From assembly GCA_023634235.1 (NCBI GenBank), contig JAMKCF010000008.1, positions 12,491,676 to 12,555,675 on the forward strand: a stretch of 64,000 bases of DNA. Direction: 5' to 3'. The stretch's first letter is position 1, and every line of letters begins with the position of its first letter. Position numbers and translations under genes: made by a program. Positions 12,600 through 24,701 of this stretch are shown here, piece after piece. This stretch comes from Pisaster brevispinus. Taxonomy: Eukaryota > Echinodermata > Asteroidea > Forcipulatida > Asteriidae. A model generated the notes under the pieces. That model worked only from the letters and a program-made list of their open reading frames with translations. It was not told the origin of the DNA and searched no databases.

Positions 12600-15373
12600 G
12601 ATAGTCAATGCATCATACGCTGTTAAGTTCATAAAAAAGCGTGGCTTCCATATGGCACGTGAAATATAGATAGCATGGCTAAATTATAATACTGGGAAAG
12701 ACACACCCTAAATAAGCAACGTGAAGCAAAAGTCAGTGTTATTCAATAAAATAAATGCATTAAAAAGTACCAGCATAAACTGAGATCCAAAAGGTATGTA
12801 TGATTCAGCCAAACACAGTTGAAATGAAAACACCAATGCAAGCAACATAAACATCATGCACTTACAAAATATAAATATCACCCCGAGTGTGTTAAGAATT
12901 GTTATACCACTCTCGTGAGCCCAACTGTCTACTAAAGAAGTAAAACAAAAACTCAAACTCATCTTGGTTGGCCAAAAATCGATTTCAACCGGTCGAAAAT
13001 AGTGAGCACTTTCTTATTAGCCTAGACCTATCTATGTGGTGTAGTTTTATGCTTTTGCACTGAAACTGCAATTGAACCCTCACAATGTTGAAACTTTGTG
13101 ATGATCTTTACCATCGATTTTTAAATTGCATGAATTGCGGACGTATTGCACTTTTGCACATCAATCAGTGTGTTATTCTTAGTTCACACATCTAATAATA
13201 ATATGAACCCGGCTTTTTCACACCACTTGCCGTGTGTAAATCACTGGTATTCTGCAGCAAGCTTACAAATGTGTTTATGATAAACCACAAACGAATTTAT
13301 CCGAAGGAGAACAATACACATACAATTCGTAGTACACAATAACCTAATGTGTATGGTACGGTTCTTATTTCCTATAAAACAGTATAACACAATTGATTTC
13401 TTCGTACATTGTACGTCAAATTTTGGGAATAAATGTTGGCCCTTTCCTCAAAAGTGTTGTATGTGTGAATGGATCAATATACCTTACAAATACCACTACT
13501 ACTACTATAACTGCTGCTGCTGCTGCTGCTGCCGCTTCTGCTTCTGCTGCTGCCGCTGCTGCTGTTGCTGCTGCTGCTGCTGCTACTACTACTAGTAAAA
13601 TATGATATTTAAATAATAATAAAAATTAAATAATAATAAAATAAATCAACGAAATTTCTGTATACTTTTGTCTCGACTATTGTAGAATTTTCAACCAGCT
13701 TCAAATTTGTTCAGTACATCCTTAATCGTACGCAGTATGGATGAGAGTTTGCATGCACAAACATTATTCGTCTACTTGTGTGCAAAGCTTACAAAAGAAA
13801 AGGTCAAACATTCGCTAAAATGATCATACTGCGGCATAAGTTTACGATTGGGTGATCAAGCGAAAGTTGTTTTGTTTAGTTTTAATACGTCTAAAAAGAC
13901 GTATACCGTATGCTAGAAAATTGTCTCTGAAAAATCATGTTTTGCACCAACAATTACATGTACAAATACTTCGGTTGTTTTCGTTTTCTTGATAATATGA
14001 ACACCAAGTTGTCCGACTGATGTTCGTGAATATCAACAACGATAATGGCAGCCTCTACACAATGGCTCTTTAAGCATACAAAGTGTAAATATAATCAACG
14101 ACATCATGCGATAAAATTGCGCCAGCTGGTCCCGTTGTTATAATGGCAAACCTTGGGTATTTCGATCGATACACGTCACACACGTATAACGAGCGCTCCT
14201 CATTACCAACGAGATGGGGTTACTTGTTTCAATAGAATGTAGGACCATCCACTCGAAGTGGGGATTGAGTGTGAACTTGGTGACGTCAGACAACAACGAA
14301 CTGGTTGATGGCCGAAAAACATTCGGTCTACTTGAGGGATGGTTCTGTAATTTTTCCTATCCATGTTTGATTAAAAGCCTCGTGGTAAGGGGATATACTC
14401 ATTACTATTATTATTTTATTATTATTATTTTCTTTTTTTCACCCGATGAGTTATATATGTGATCCTACTGCCTCTATCAATAAATTTCAAATGAATTCGT
14501 CACACTCATCCGGATGGTTTCGGAGGGCTCGACAAACCTCACACTGTAGACTGAAGCCGACGTAATTTGCTTTCAATATATTTGCCATATTATATATATG
14601 GAATAGGCTACGGGTTTATTCACTAGTTAGCCCTTTATAGACATTTGATTGTATATTTAATAAAATGTCATAACTGGAGATGTGAATACACAAGATTTTC
14701 AATGCAGTAAAAACCAGATTTGGAGGGAAGATGGAAAACCCCCATGGATCCTATATTGGCTAATAGATCCAGAAACACGAACAACGAAGGAGATGTGAAA
14801 ACATTCGGGGGGGGGGTTCTTCTTCTAATAAGTCAGCACATCGGAGAAAAATAATTAGAGAGTCATCACAAAATAACAAATTTAGAGTCTTTTGGAAGAT
14901 CTTACAATGTAAACGAAATTTGAAGAATTTTACTTCAAATATTTTGAAATTATACAATGTATGTGTGTATCATCGTTTCAATAAGATGCTGTTCATGTAA
15001 CTCTAAATTACTGCGTTTGAAACAATACTCATGCAATTTTTTTCTCTCTGAACAACAACTGAGGGCGCTATGTAGGCAAACAGGCCAGAACAGTTGGCCT
15101 ATTTTGTATTTTGTAATTTCCGGATATGTATTTTAACATTAGTATAATTATTTTTAATATACAATTCGCACAGAAGTGGGGAAACAATACTTTGCATAAA
15201 TTAAAAGGCACTTTCTAGAATTTAAACAAAAACTAAATTTCAATTGCAATTAATGTTTTAACCGTCCATAAACTAACGGTTAGAATCTCAAGTACAATAC
15301 CCATTGACATTGTGGTAAATATTGACAAGAAAAATATCCAACGTAAAATAGATAACGTGACGTCATCGCATTG
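12600..15373. other. Region between the EF-hand and SRCR genes
   Basis: No gene recognised. It contains the triplet tract at 13496-13596, an ATT tract near 14402-14436 and a G10 run near 14807-14816. Short open frames look random. Confidence 0.5.
13496..13596. repeat. TAC/TGC trinucleotide microsatellite
   Basis: About 33 triplets, mainly TGC with CGC and TTC variants, bounded by ACT units. The poly-Ala and poly-Cys translations are not evidence of a gene. Confidence 0.9.
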
Positions 15374-15534
15374 TCAGATAGAAGCTGGTCCACCCCTCCG
15401 CCCCCTACAAACGACACAGGCAAGCACGGCAATTACCAGCACACCAGCGAGCACACCGATGACGATACCGACTATCGCCCCCGTACTCAAGCCCGAAGGA
15501 GCTGGCGAAGGCTCGGCAGAGGGTACTATTTCAT
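15374..15534 (-). CDS. SRCR receptor exon 5: linker, transmembrane helix, short tail, stop
   Basis: The acceptor is TTAATTGCAG, and the exon's first two bases complete an aspartate codon. It encodes a Pro/Ser/Ala juxtamembrane linker, about 25 uncharged residues rich in Ile, Val, Gly and Leu, then the stop-transfer RGRR and TGA. The tail is too short to hold a recognised signalling motif, so the receptor probably acts through a partner or by binding alone. Confidence 0.82.
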
Positions 15535-18500
15535 CTGCAATTAATAGACAAAGAAAACAGAAACCCGATAAAAACACAAACAAAATCTTTGCACGTGATG
15601 TTCCCAGAGCTGTGTATTGAAAGAGTTGCGACAATTTGCGACTAGAAGAAATTGTTCGGTCAAAACAAAACAAAACGAAACAAAACAAAACACGCATATG
15701 TGCACATAGGGTGCCAGACTAGACTGCACAATGGGTTGTGCTCACTGATCTCTATATACTGTCAGTATATAAATATCAGTAGTTGTGCTATTGGACAGAA
15801 AATGGCGTTCAGCAACAACGTGACTAAAGAAAACGTGCATCCCATGTCGCAAATCTCTCAGTACACAGCTAAGCACGTTACTGCAGATAGGCGCCCTCAA
15901 GTAAGAATCAAAAGTTGCTCAATGCCCGTGCGCGCACATCGCTGCACTTTATCCACTGTTTTATAGTCGTTTTACACCTATGGCGGGATGACGTCAGTAC
16001 AGAGGTTAGTCTATAGGTCAATAGTTTTGCATATTGGCCGATCCCTATCGTTTCGGCGAAGACAAATTAACCGACTGCCAATATAAACAGCAAAATGTTT
16101 GTAACATCACCTTTGATTTGGCATACAACAGCAGCTTCCCTCCCCTCCGTGCAATCGGACACGTTAAAATGTGCGGCAGGGCAAGCTACGAGAGAAATCT
16201 CCGACCCGTCACAAGAGTAAGAGATATCGGAGAGCGTCTTGGGGGTCCTCTGAACCGAAGATGACGACAGCGCCCCCACGAACCCAGCCTCTCGGCAAAC
16301 CACGTCGGCAGTCCTTGGACCAAAGCCATCGTAACATATGGCGTTCTCTGCTGTCCCAGTGGGTGACACTCTCACTAAACCGCTGCCGGAATTGTCTTCA
16401 CCAACGGTAACTTTCATTCCTAAATTAACAGGAAAAGGCAAAATAATCCTTAAATTGATTATCTCAGGGGCGGATCCAGGATTTTCCAAACGGGGGGCGT
16501 GAAAATTTACCAAGCAACAAAATGGTGAAAAAAAGTGTACGAGGTATGGAATATTAGTAGCTTTAAAAAAAACAGGTAAGGCCTTTGTCTTTAATTTTGT
16601 CTCTCCCTTATTTTTCCCCTCGAGTTTGTTTTTTCCCTTTTTTTTTTTTTTTTCGTTTTTTTTTCAAGCAAAAGGGGGGGGGGGGCGTGCGCCCCCACGC
16701 CCCCTGTATCCGCCGCTGTATCTGTTCCTTTATTAGATTAAACGAGTCCATAGTCTTTCGGTAAACCTTCGGTAACCTGTTAATATCAACTATTATAACT
16801 ATCTTTCCTCAGTTTACATTAACTCCCATTTTAATTACCTTTTTCCTTTAGTTGTTTTTTTATTATATATTATTATGTCTTAATATTAAACAAACAATAA
16901 CAAAACATTTACAAAGATGAAAGCAAACTACAATCCCGGTCAAAATGTTTGGGCCGCCTAAACAATAAACATAAACAATAAATTACTAACACATTATCCC
17001 CGTTCCCCACTCCCCGCTCACCCGCTCAATGTTGTTACCAATTTATAAATTGTTTGTGATTCTTTTCCCATTTTAAAAGTGGGCTTTTGAGTTACAGTGG
17101 TTTGATCTCACTTGTATCAATCCTGGCCATTTTGAGAATGAATTTGGCCGGTTGATTTCATAATTATTTCTCCGCTGCTACTACATCTGGCCGAAAAAAA
17201 TTATTATAATACCGATGATAACAACAATAATAGATGAATTGCACATAACGTCAATGACCACCGTCTTTGATGACAAACAAATGAAATGGGGAGGGGGGTC
17301 ATTAAATTATGTAATAATGAAAATTTATCACAGCCTATGGGTTCTGTGCTTTAACTTTTGAGAAAACCCGATAAGTTTGGGCTCTAAAGTTAATTCTTTT
17401 TTGGCTTGGGAAGTTGAGAGATGCTTCATGAAAATTGGCAGCAAATCAACTTGGGTAAAGGCACTGGGGTGTTACTTCTTGGGGTAATGGGAAAAAATCC
17501 AAACGGCTGACCTGCCAAAACCTGCAAAGAAATTTGATGTTTAGTTGTCCAAAAAAATATTTAACTTGTATACCAGCGGCTGAGAGACTTCGAGGTATTT
17601 TTGTATAATTTATATTTAAATTTTCGAGTATTAACTAGTTTGCATTGGTTGCTAATGGGAAGTTTATTATTAGTACATGCATCCACTTGGAATGTCGGCT
17701 GCCACCTAAAAATGTCAAACTGCTCCCCAAGTAGGTTTCATTATGACAAAACACAGCAGATGTTGGAACATACCACAATTGCATATAACCCCTGCTTCCT
17801 TCGTATGATTGCATTCCGTCGTGTTATCAACAACAGTGTACGGGCAGTCCACTAATCTCTCATTGGACACGGCACACTCCACTTTCGTCAGTTTAAAATC
17901 AAGGGATCCCTCACCGTACGCCGAACCAGTGGTGGCGTCCTTCGCGTCGGTACAGCCGAGCTGTTTGCATACCGTATTGGCGTCATAGGGGTCCCATCGA
18001 TCGTCACAGATCGGTCCCCACGAGGAGGTGAGGTAAATTTCAACGCGACCATCTTGGGAAGTCTGGCCGTCTACGAGGCGGACGCTTCCTTCGACCTTTT
18101 TAACTGTGGACAATTTACGGGGCAAAGGAATATTATCATGGGTTCAATTCAATTCAGTTTAATTTTAAATTTGACATTATTTCATCACAGTTTACAAATA
18201 AATTGAGAATTGTTTTCCAATGTGGACTAACTAAACATCTACAACAAAAAATGACTACTTAAAAAAAACTTTAAGTCATGACGGTCCAATGAAAATACAA
18301 ATGGACAAAACATAATAAATAAATGCACTTTCTCCAGTAAAATGTACTAAATGGGAAAAGAAAAAGAAAAATCAGGAAACTTCCCTAGGTTATGTTGGTC
18401 CAAGGAAAATACCAACGGAATAAAACTATCAGCCAACAATAAAGGAACAAAATAAATTAATACTCTTTCCTAAATCAATCGTATAAAAAAAACCGAAATA

Positions 18501-19463
18501 TGTACTTTTATTTGAAGTGTACAGGAAAGGAAAGTGTGAAAAAAACATTGTTACTTAAAGGTTTCAGTCAAAAATCTGTCAATAAAATGATACTTTTTTA
18601 GTCTGTCGCCTAGAAATAATATGTACACATTTTTCAAGGTCTGACACTTTACCGAGATCTTCTGGTGACCAGCAGATGACCCCAGCACTCCGTCCAATGG
18701 GACAGCTCGATTGACCTAATGTCCCGTGAACACAGTCCATCAGACTCTCCTCGTCGCCCTGACATTGCACCCCATCCAGAAATACCCCGAGATCCTTCCA
18801 CTTTTGTGGCGCAAAGTACCCGGTTGCCTTAGACGTGGTGCCCATTGTCTGTTTGCAGACGACGTCGGCGGCGTACACGTCCCAGTCGTAGTTGCACACT
18901 TTTCCCTGTTTCCCGCCAAATTCGATAAGGACCATGCCGCTGTTTTCGTCGCTGCCGCCACAGAGCACTAAATCGCCGTCTGTTTTGTGGTCGAACAAAT
19001 AAGCCGAATCATAGTACAGAAATCGTTTTGACACGCGAAATTGTAGGCTCATAAAAAAGGGTATATTCTACCCCCCCCCCAAAGTATCATTAGCAAATTA
19101 GACAAGGGTAAAAAATGTAAGTCTATGTAGATCGTTTATTATAATAATTTTGTTGAAACAACTCAACGAATGGCTGTCCAATGTGCTCATGAGGATGGAC
19201 GCCAGTAACGGAGAACACACAAGTGTTGTTAACAAATATGTACAACAATTTTCATGGAGGAATTAACCGTCCACTAGTGTAATACTAGTTAGAGAGCGTG
19301 TGTTGAATGTTTTACATGGATTTCAATTCATTACCCCGAAAAGACAAGCCAAACAAACCCACAGAAAACCACAATATTCAAGGTTTTGTTCACGAAAGTG
19401 CTTACCTGCAGCCATTCCTAGACCGATAGAAGCCAAGATGGCCGAAATTGTATACAAAATCAT
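15374..19463 (-). CDS. Three-SRCR-domain type I membrane receptor (complete, five exons, 394 aa)
   Basis: The model joins complement(19406..19463), (18653..18979), (17774..18103), (16111..16419) and (15374..15534). All introns are GT/AG and all four junctions are phase 1, so the model reads through to TGA at 15374. Residues 1-19 are a hydrophobic signal peptide. SRCR1 is about 20-128, SRCR2 129-238 and SRCR3 239-341. A Pro/Ser/Ala linker leads to one transmembrane helix (about 360-384) and a tail of only ten residues (RGRRGGPASI). Cysteine sets are seven, eight (including one after the domain end) and six, intermediate between SRCR groups A and B, although each domain sits in one exon as in group B. 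N-glycosylation sequons occur in SRCR2 (NTTE, NHTK) and SRCR3 (NVSD). The expected role is cell-surface ligand or microbe binding, as for other scavenger receptor cysteine-rich proteins; no signalling motif is seen. The ligand is unknown. Confidence 0.85.
16111..16419 (-). CDS. SRCR receptor exon 4: SRCR domain 3
   Basis: A 103-codon phase-1/1 exon and the most diverged domain. It has six cysteines (AIC, VVC, YSC, VAC, SDC, VVC), the group A number, although it is encoded by a single exon. The donor AAAG/GTGATG is weaker than its neighbours. The preceding intron carries the inverted-repeat element at 16465-16718. Confidence 0.8.
16465..16718. mobile_element. CAGGGGCGGAT-ended short inverted-repeat element in the SRCR gene intron
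   Basis: The left end CAGGGGCGGATCCAGG and right end CTGTATCCGCCGCTG are imperfect inverted termini. TATCT flanks both sides (16460-16464 and 16719-16723). The interior is T-rich with a run of 12 or more G. The ends resemble a hAT-like family that is common in marine invertebrate genomes; this is from memory and unverified. Confidence 0.65.
17774..18103 (-). CDS. SRCR receptor exon 3: SRCR domain 2
   Basis: A 110-codon phase-1/1 exon. It holds the best-conserved domain: SVRLVDG, GRVEIY, WGPICDDRWDPYDANTVC, KQLGC, KVEC, LVDC and AGVIC. Two N-glycosylation sequons lie near the end. The acceptor is GTCCACAG and the donor TGTG/GTATGT. Confidence 0.88.
18653..18979 (-). CDS. SRCR receptor exon 2: SRCR domain 1
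   Basis: A 109-codon phase-1/1 exon. Landmarks are GKVCNYDWDVYAADVVCKQ (the conserved G-x-V-C-x-x-x-W...A-x-V-V-C core), FLDGVQCQGDEESLMDC and SAGVICW. The cysteine after the usual Q-L-G position is absent, while an extra early cysteine is present (LVLCGG). The donor is CTCG/GTAAAG. Confidence 0.85.
19406..19463 (-). CDS. SRCR receptor exon 1: signal peptide
   Basis: ATG at 19463-19461 opens MILYTISAILASIGLGMAA, a compact signal peptide, before a GCAG/GTAAGC donor in phase 1. The frame stays open upstream to another ATG at 19568, but that start would place 35 mostly polar residues before the hydrophobic core. I prefer the internal start for that reason. Confidence 0.75.
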
Positions 19464-19569
19464 TATGCTTGAGACAATTAAATGGCACAGCCTAGTTCTA
19501 CGATACACAACATTAAAATGTCTGCTCGGGCAAGGTTTGTCGCCAAAACACCTAATCTGCACCAACACA

Positions 19570-20613
19570 CAGTTTCGTATTACACGTTTAGTTACAAAAG
19601 TCCAAGTTTATACTACGGGATAGATCAAAGTTCAAGAGCATAACTTAATTTGAACACTAGGTTGTAAATTCAATTCATACATAATGGTAATATTATCTGC
19701 ACCTGCAAGACGATGATTCATAACTGGACGATTCGGTTTGAAGGGACTTTTTTTAGTACACATTATGGATTGGGCAATAATATATCTTTCCCTTGGTATC
19801 TCTGAACTGTGTGTTTAGTCAACGAACTACGAAACAACAATTTGTGAACTGTGAAATTCATGTCAATCAGATCCTAGGTGGCGTGGGACCTCCCCAACCC
19901 TCCCACTCTTGCCTTGGGAAACACTAACAGATCAATGGTAGAGGTCGACGTGAGAAAAGTTACTATTTAAGGAGGAAGCACGAAGGGCAAACATTAACTT
20001 TGTATGGTTGTGTATAAAAAAGTGGTTTTGATTGTGTCACATTGTGATGTTCAAGAAAATAGGAATTCAAAATGGCCGCCATATCCAGCGGCTATCTTGG
20101 ATTTTGTGACAACATTGAAACAACCCAAAAATGTTCTTCAATGATACAAGTTTTGTGTACCTTTTTCGTTTTTACGTCATCAAGTAAAACAGTCCCGATA
20201 CGGTTAAAACGTTATCACTATCAATCAGATTAGTTGATGATGGCCAAGCTTAAAACAGTCGGATGCCGGCTGTCTGGGCAATACGCGTTGCAAAGTGCGG
20301 ATAAACAAAATTGAAACAACAGCTGATCGCATTAAAAGTTCAGCAGACATGTGTCACAGTTTGCGTGAACTGTTTACAATGTGATGCAAGCACGCAATCT
20401 GTCACCGGTGGGTTAGAGACTCTGACCTGTCATGCCTCACTCCTGTTAAATACTACACGACAGCCAATGGTTACTGCGGCGTGTAGAGCGTTGGGAACAC
20501 GTGTATACCTCCTTTGTTATGTTGATTCCTTACTTTTTCCAAAGCTAATAATAACCCTTACCTACGTTGTAGAGATAGTTCGGCGAAACAAACTCTAATA
20601 AGTACGAAAGCCC
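19570..20613. other. Upstream region of the SRCR receptor gene
   Basis: It contains no recognised exon. It should hold the promoter and any non-coding first exon of the minus-strand SRCR gene, but I see no definite TATA or initiator. A dispersed AAAATGGCCGCCATAT motif occurs near 20069. Confidence 0.4.
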
Positions 20614-21712
20614 ATTTAAGAGTAAGGGACTGTAAATATCAAAGATTTTTGGAAAATGTTGGCCACGGCCAAAAAATGGATTTCCTTCATATCTTTATAT
20701 TTGATGGACCATTGCCCCAAAGTAACAAATATGGACAAAACTTCAAAAATAAATCTTCGTTACCATGGCAACAGCCCAATTAAAATTGTAGGCTTATTTT
20801 GCCATATTTTCCATTTTTGAATAGTGAAATTTGCCTATTTTCAAGGCCTCGCTACCATTAAACTGGATATAGAAAATATTTTCTTTAAAAGTCATGGGTA
20901 GGTGGGTCCCTAGAGGCTGCATTGAATGTATAAAAAAATCACCAGATATGCGGGTGGGTTAAACCATTCATTTCAAATAGGGGTGTTTTTTTTTTACTTT
21001 TTCAAATTATGAAAATATACCATTTTTTGACAGCTTATAACCCCAATGGTAGTGCTCCAATTTGAATGTCGACCACTTGTTGAGATGATATATTGGTCTT
21101 GTGAAGAAAAAAAAAATCAGCTTGGGGAAAATGTTTTCTTTTTCGCAATGATGCCGTACATTTTCCAGTTGTTTTTCGAAAGTCATTGCAAAGCTAACCC
21201 CACTTTAAATTCTATGAAAAAGAAATTAAAACTTTGTAAGTAATATTTATTGAAAAGAAAATCAATTTTATATTAAGTTAGATCAAATATAATGGTCAGT
21301 TACTAAAAAAACTCTAGAAAGTTGCCATAACTGGGGCGTAACCTGAACAAGTGGGGGGAGTGGCTGGGGAGATTCAATGTTTGCACTGCCCTCAATAATT
21401 TCTTAAACCTGCAGCTAGTCAACATGAGATTTGCTAATTTACCCTAACATTGGGGTCAAACTATTATAACTTGGCAACATTTGTTGTTGCTATGGCAACC
21501 ACTTGGTAACAGTGGTTTTAAAGGTACAGTATGCCCATGTTCAGTAACTTATAGCTATATGCCAGCAACTACTGGTATATTGCAGCAACGCCAGCAAATT
21601 AATATATTGTCAGCTCTTTTAAACCAAGTTTTTTTTAATATGTACATACTCCCCCCCCATAAAAAATGTTAAAAATAAAATTTAAAAAAATTAAACAAAA
21701 CAACGCACACAT

Positions 21713-24507
21713 AATAATAATAATAATAATGAAAACTTATAAAGCGCACAAATCCATCAAAGTGCTCATGGCGCTAAATACAAACAATAACGTACATAAA
21801 TATGTACAATAACCAAAATTAAAACGTAAGCCTAAGCTAAGAAGAAATCCAGAACATGTGCTATAGAAATACAATACAATTACAAATGCCATATCTAAGA
21901 AACATCGAGGGGTAAAAAAAACAAATCCAACCATTTACTCAAATACCTGATTGAAAAGATGTGTTTTAAGGTTTTTTTTTAATTGGGTTAAAGAAACAGA
22001 TGATTTTACTAGTGCAGGCAATTTGTTCCATAGGCGTGGGGCAGCATGTGAGAAAGATCGGTCTCCCCATGAATGATTGGATATGGGCTCAATAAGGAGG
22101 CTAGAATTGTAAGACCGGAGTTTGCGAGGAGGATTGTATGGGTGGAGAAGATCATCAATATATGCAGGGGCATTGTTAGTGAGTGATTTATACACAAAAA
22201 GCAGAAGTTTATACTTAATCCTACTGCTTACCGGTAACCAGTGTAATTCTTTTAAAATCGGCGTAATATGGCAGGACTTTTTAGTTAAGGTAATTATACG
22301 AGCAGCATAGTTCTGAATACGCTGAAGACGCTCAATTTGAGTACAAGGTAGACCATATAGAAGTGAATTACACATGTCAAGTCTGGAAACTACGACAGAG
22401 TGGACTATCTGCTCATTTGCATTTTGTGTTAAAAATTTCCTTACTTTGCCTATATTACGAATGTGAAATGTGGTAGAACGTGCAATACTAGAAATATGTG
22501 AACTCAGTGTCATGGAAGAGTCGAATATCACACCAAGATTACGAACTTTGGTATGAGCGGTAACTTTGGAGTCACCAATATTAATATGGGGAATAGTAAC
22601 TTTAGAGAGTTGTTTCCGTGAACCGAGTATCAAAAATTCTGTTTTGTGATCATTCAGCTTAAGGAAATTTTCCTGCATCCAAACACGAATTTCACAAACA
22701 CATGTTTCAATACGACTGATGCTCTCATCAGCAAAATTTTGGGATGGTTTAAAAGAGAAATATAACTGAGTGTCATCAGCATATACATGATAGTTCAGTT
22801 TGTGTTTCATGATAATGTTATGAACTGGGTAGGTGTACACTGTGAACCACAGAGGTCCAAGAACCGACCCCTGAGGGACCGAAAAATCATGAACAACCGT
22901 ATCCGATGTAGAATTGCCAATGCGAACATGTTGTGGTCTGTTTTGCAAATAGGATTGGCACCATTTAAGGGCATTACCTTGTAAACCAATAATATCACGA
23001 AGTCTCTTGAGCAAAATAGTGTGATCCACAGTGTCAAAAGCTGCACTTAAATCAAGCAGAATCAGGGCAGTCACATGGCCGTCATCCATAGCACATAAAA
23101 TGTCATTTTGCACCCGCAAAAGTGCCGATTCAGTGCTATGCTTGGACCTGTATGCTGATTGAAATTTATCAGCAAGGCCAGAATCAGAGATAGCAGTATT
23201 CAATCTGGAGGCAACAATGCGCTCAATGGTCTTGCCAATAAACTTCAAATTAGCCACCGGTCGGTAGTTAGACAAAGTCTCAACATCTAAACCTGGCTTC
23301 TTGATTAGGGGACGAATGTAAGCTGTCTTAAGACTGTCTGGAAAACTACCTTGCTCAAAAGACTTGTTCACAATAGTAGTAATAAGAGGTGCTACAACAT
23401 CAATACACTTTGTTAAAAGATCAGTAGGTATGGGGTCCAGTTCACATGATTTAGAAGGAGAACTTCTTATTAATTTGTTGATCTCAAACACAGTAGTGGA
23501 TTCAAACTGGGAAATATTTGGTACATTAGCACACACAGGTAAATGGTAAGTTGACGATATAGTAGAACTAGTTGATACAGGGAAAGCACTACGAATATTA
23601 AGAATTTTTTTGCTGAAATAGTGAGAAAAACTATCTGCCAGAACCGCATCTGATATACTACTGGGTAATACAGGTTTTTCCTTCACTTGATGTAGTAACC
23701 CATTTACAACTTTAAATAACTTCTTCTGATTGCCTGAACAATCTTTAATTTGAGAGGAGTAATATTCAATCTTAGCTACATTAATTAATTCATTAACCTT
23801 CTGTCTTTGAGTACAATATAACTGTCTATCAATCTCTAGTCTTGAGTGCCTCCATTTTCTCTCATGAACCCTACGCAGCTTTCTAGCAGTCTGTATAGCA
23901 ACATTAAACCAAGGACTATGAGGTCTTAAACGAACTGATCTAGTGCGAGCTGGTGCATGCTTGTTCAAAAGACTACTAAGGATAACCTCATAAATTTGCA
24001 CACAAGAATCGAGATTGGTAGAAGTCATATCTAAGTCGGAGAGTAACACAACCAGATCATTGCGGAAAACATCAACATCAATAGACTTAAGGTTACGTGT
24101 TGTAATAGTAACTTTAGGGGGCTGTGGTTTCTGAAGTGATAATTGAGACATAACAGCAAAGTGATCAGATAACCCAGGATGAAGATAAATACCAGAAACA
24201 AGTGTAGCATTTTCACGAGTGATGAGTAGGTCAAGCAAATGCCCATGAATGTGCGTTGACCCTGAGATATGCTGATGAAGACCATATGATTGTAATATAG
24301 TCTTAAACCGGATGGCGTTGGCATCATTTAAATTATCCATATGAATATTAAAATCGCCAACTAAAACAATTTCAGATGACAGAAATAGATAATCATTAAC
24401 CATGCCTTCAAAATCATGAAGAAAAAGACCAAAAGTCACATTCGGCACACTCGGGGGACGGTAGACATTGACGAGACGGATGGATTTTGAATTGGAGGTG
24501 ATTTCGA
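21713..24507 (-). mobile_element. 5'-truncated LINE (L2/CR1-like, Jockey superfamily) nested in the inverted-repeat arm
   Basis: It lies on the minus strand with a 3' tail of ATT repeats at 21713-21730. Its 5' end (about 24507) falls inside the endonuclease domain. The insertion point is exact because the opposite palindrome arm preserves an uninterrupted version (CGCACACATAATCCAGTTG). ACAT occurs on both sides and may be a short target duplication. The coding frame is still open, which suggests a recent insertion, younger than the palindrome. Confidence 0.88.
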
Positions 24508-24508
24508 C
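21935..24508 (-). CDS. LINE ORF2 fragment: endonuclease C-terminus and reverse transcriptase
   Basis: At least 837 codons stay open from the truncation point to the stop. The end of an AP-type endonuclease is present (LVGDFNIHMD, SDHFAVMSQL). The reverse transcriptase follows with LIKKPGLDVETLSNYRPVAN, LLDLSAAFDTVDH, VPQGSVLGPLWF and the catalytic YADD box (YADDTQLYFSF). The C-terminal region LHWLPVSSRIKYKLLL...GDRSFSHAAPRLWNKLP...LKTHLF is typical of the CR1/L2/Rex1 group. The N-terminal part of the endonuclease is missing, so the copy is not autonomous. The frame has no internal start before a GTG near 24448; it is a fragment rather than an expressed gene. Confidence 0.9.
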   Translation of the reverse strand, partial: VEITSNSKSIRLVNVYRPPSVPNVTFGLFLHDFEGMVNDYLFLSSEIVLVGDFNIHMDNLNDANAIRFKTILQSYGLHQHISGSTHIHGHLLDLLITRENATLVSGIYLHPGLSDHFAVMSQLSLQKPQPPKVTITTRNLKSIDVDVFRNDLVVLLSDLDMTSTNLDSCVQIYEVILSSLLNKHAPARTRSVRLRPHSPWFNVAIQTARKLRRVHERKWRHSRLEIDRQLYCTQRQKVNELINVAKIEYYSSQIKDCSGNQKKLFKVVNGLLHQVKEKPVLPSSISDAVLADSFSHYFSKKILNIRSAFPVSTSSTISSTYHLPVCANVPNISQFESTTVFEINKLIRSSPSKSCELDPIPTDLLTKCIDVVAPLITTIVNKSFEQGSFPDSLKTAYIRPLIKKPGLDVETLSNYRPVANLKFIGKTIERIVASRLNTAISDSGLADKFQSAYRSKHSTESALLRVQNDILCAMDDGHVTALILLDLSAAFDTVDHTILLKRLRDIIGLQGNALKWCQSYLQNRPQHVRIGNSTSDTVVHDFSVPQGSVLGPLWFTVYTYPVHNIIMKHKLNYHVYADDTQLYFSFKPSQNFADESISRIETCVCEIRVWMQENFLKLNDHKTEFLILGSRKQLSKVTIPHINIGDSKVTAHTKVRNLGVIFDSSMTLSSHISSIARSTTFHIRNIGKVRKFLTQNANEQIVHSVVVSRLDMCNSLLYGLPCTQIERLQRIQNYAARIITLTKKSCHITPILKELHWLPVSSRIKYKLLLFVYKSLTNNAPAYIDDLLHPYNPPRKLRSYNSSLLIEPISNHSWGDRSFSHAAPRLWNKLPALVKSSVSLTQLKKNLKTHLFNQVFE

Positions 24509-24701
24509 ATCCAGTTGTAGCTCAAATGATGAACAGTAATGCCAATTTCAATTTGCTATGGAATCCTGCATCAACTCCAAATTTATACTGTACATGTAGT
24601 TTCCCTTTCTACTTGAAACAGGTACATCCCCAAAGAGATTGTTCAATTTTAGCAATACACATGTGTATGGTGATTTCTTGTTCTTCTTCAACCCAGATGT
24701 A

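Noticed and set aside
13347..13605. Poly-Cys and poly-Ala frames
   Set aside because: They are translations of the TGC microsatellite.
15312..15620. 102-codon plus-strand frame
   Set aside because: It is antisense to the SRCR receptor's transmembrane exon.
19464..19568. Longer N-terminus for the SRCR receptor
   Set aside because: It would place polar, basic sequence ahead of the signal peptide; the internal ATG gives a standard signal sequence.
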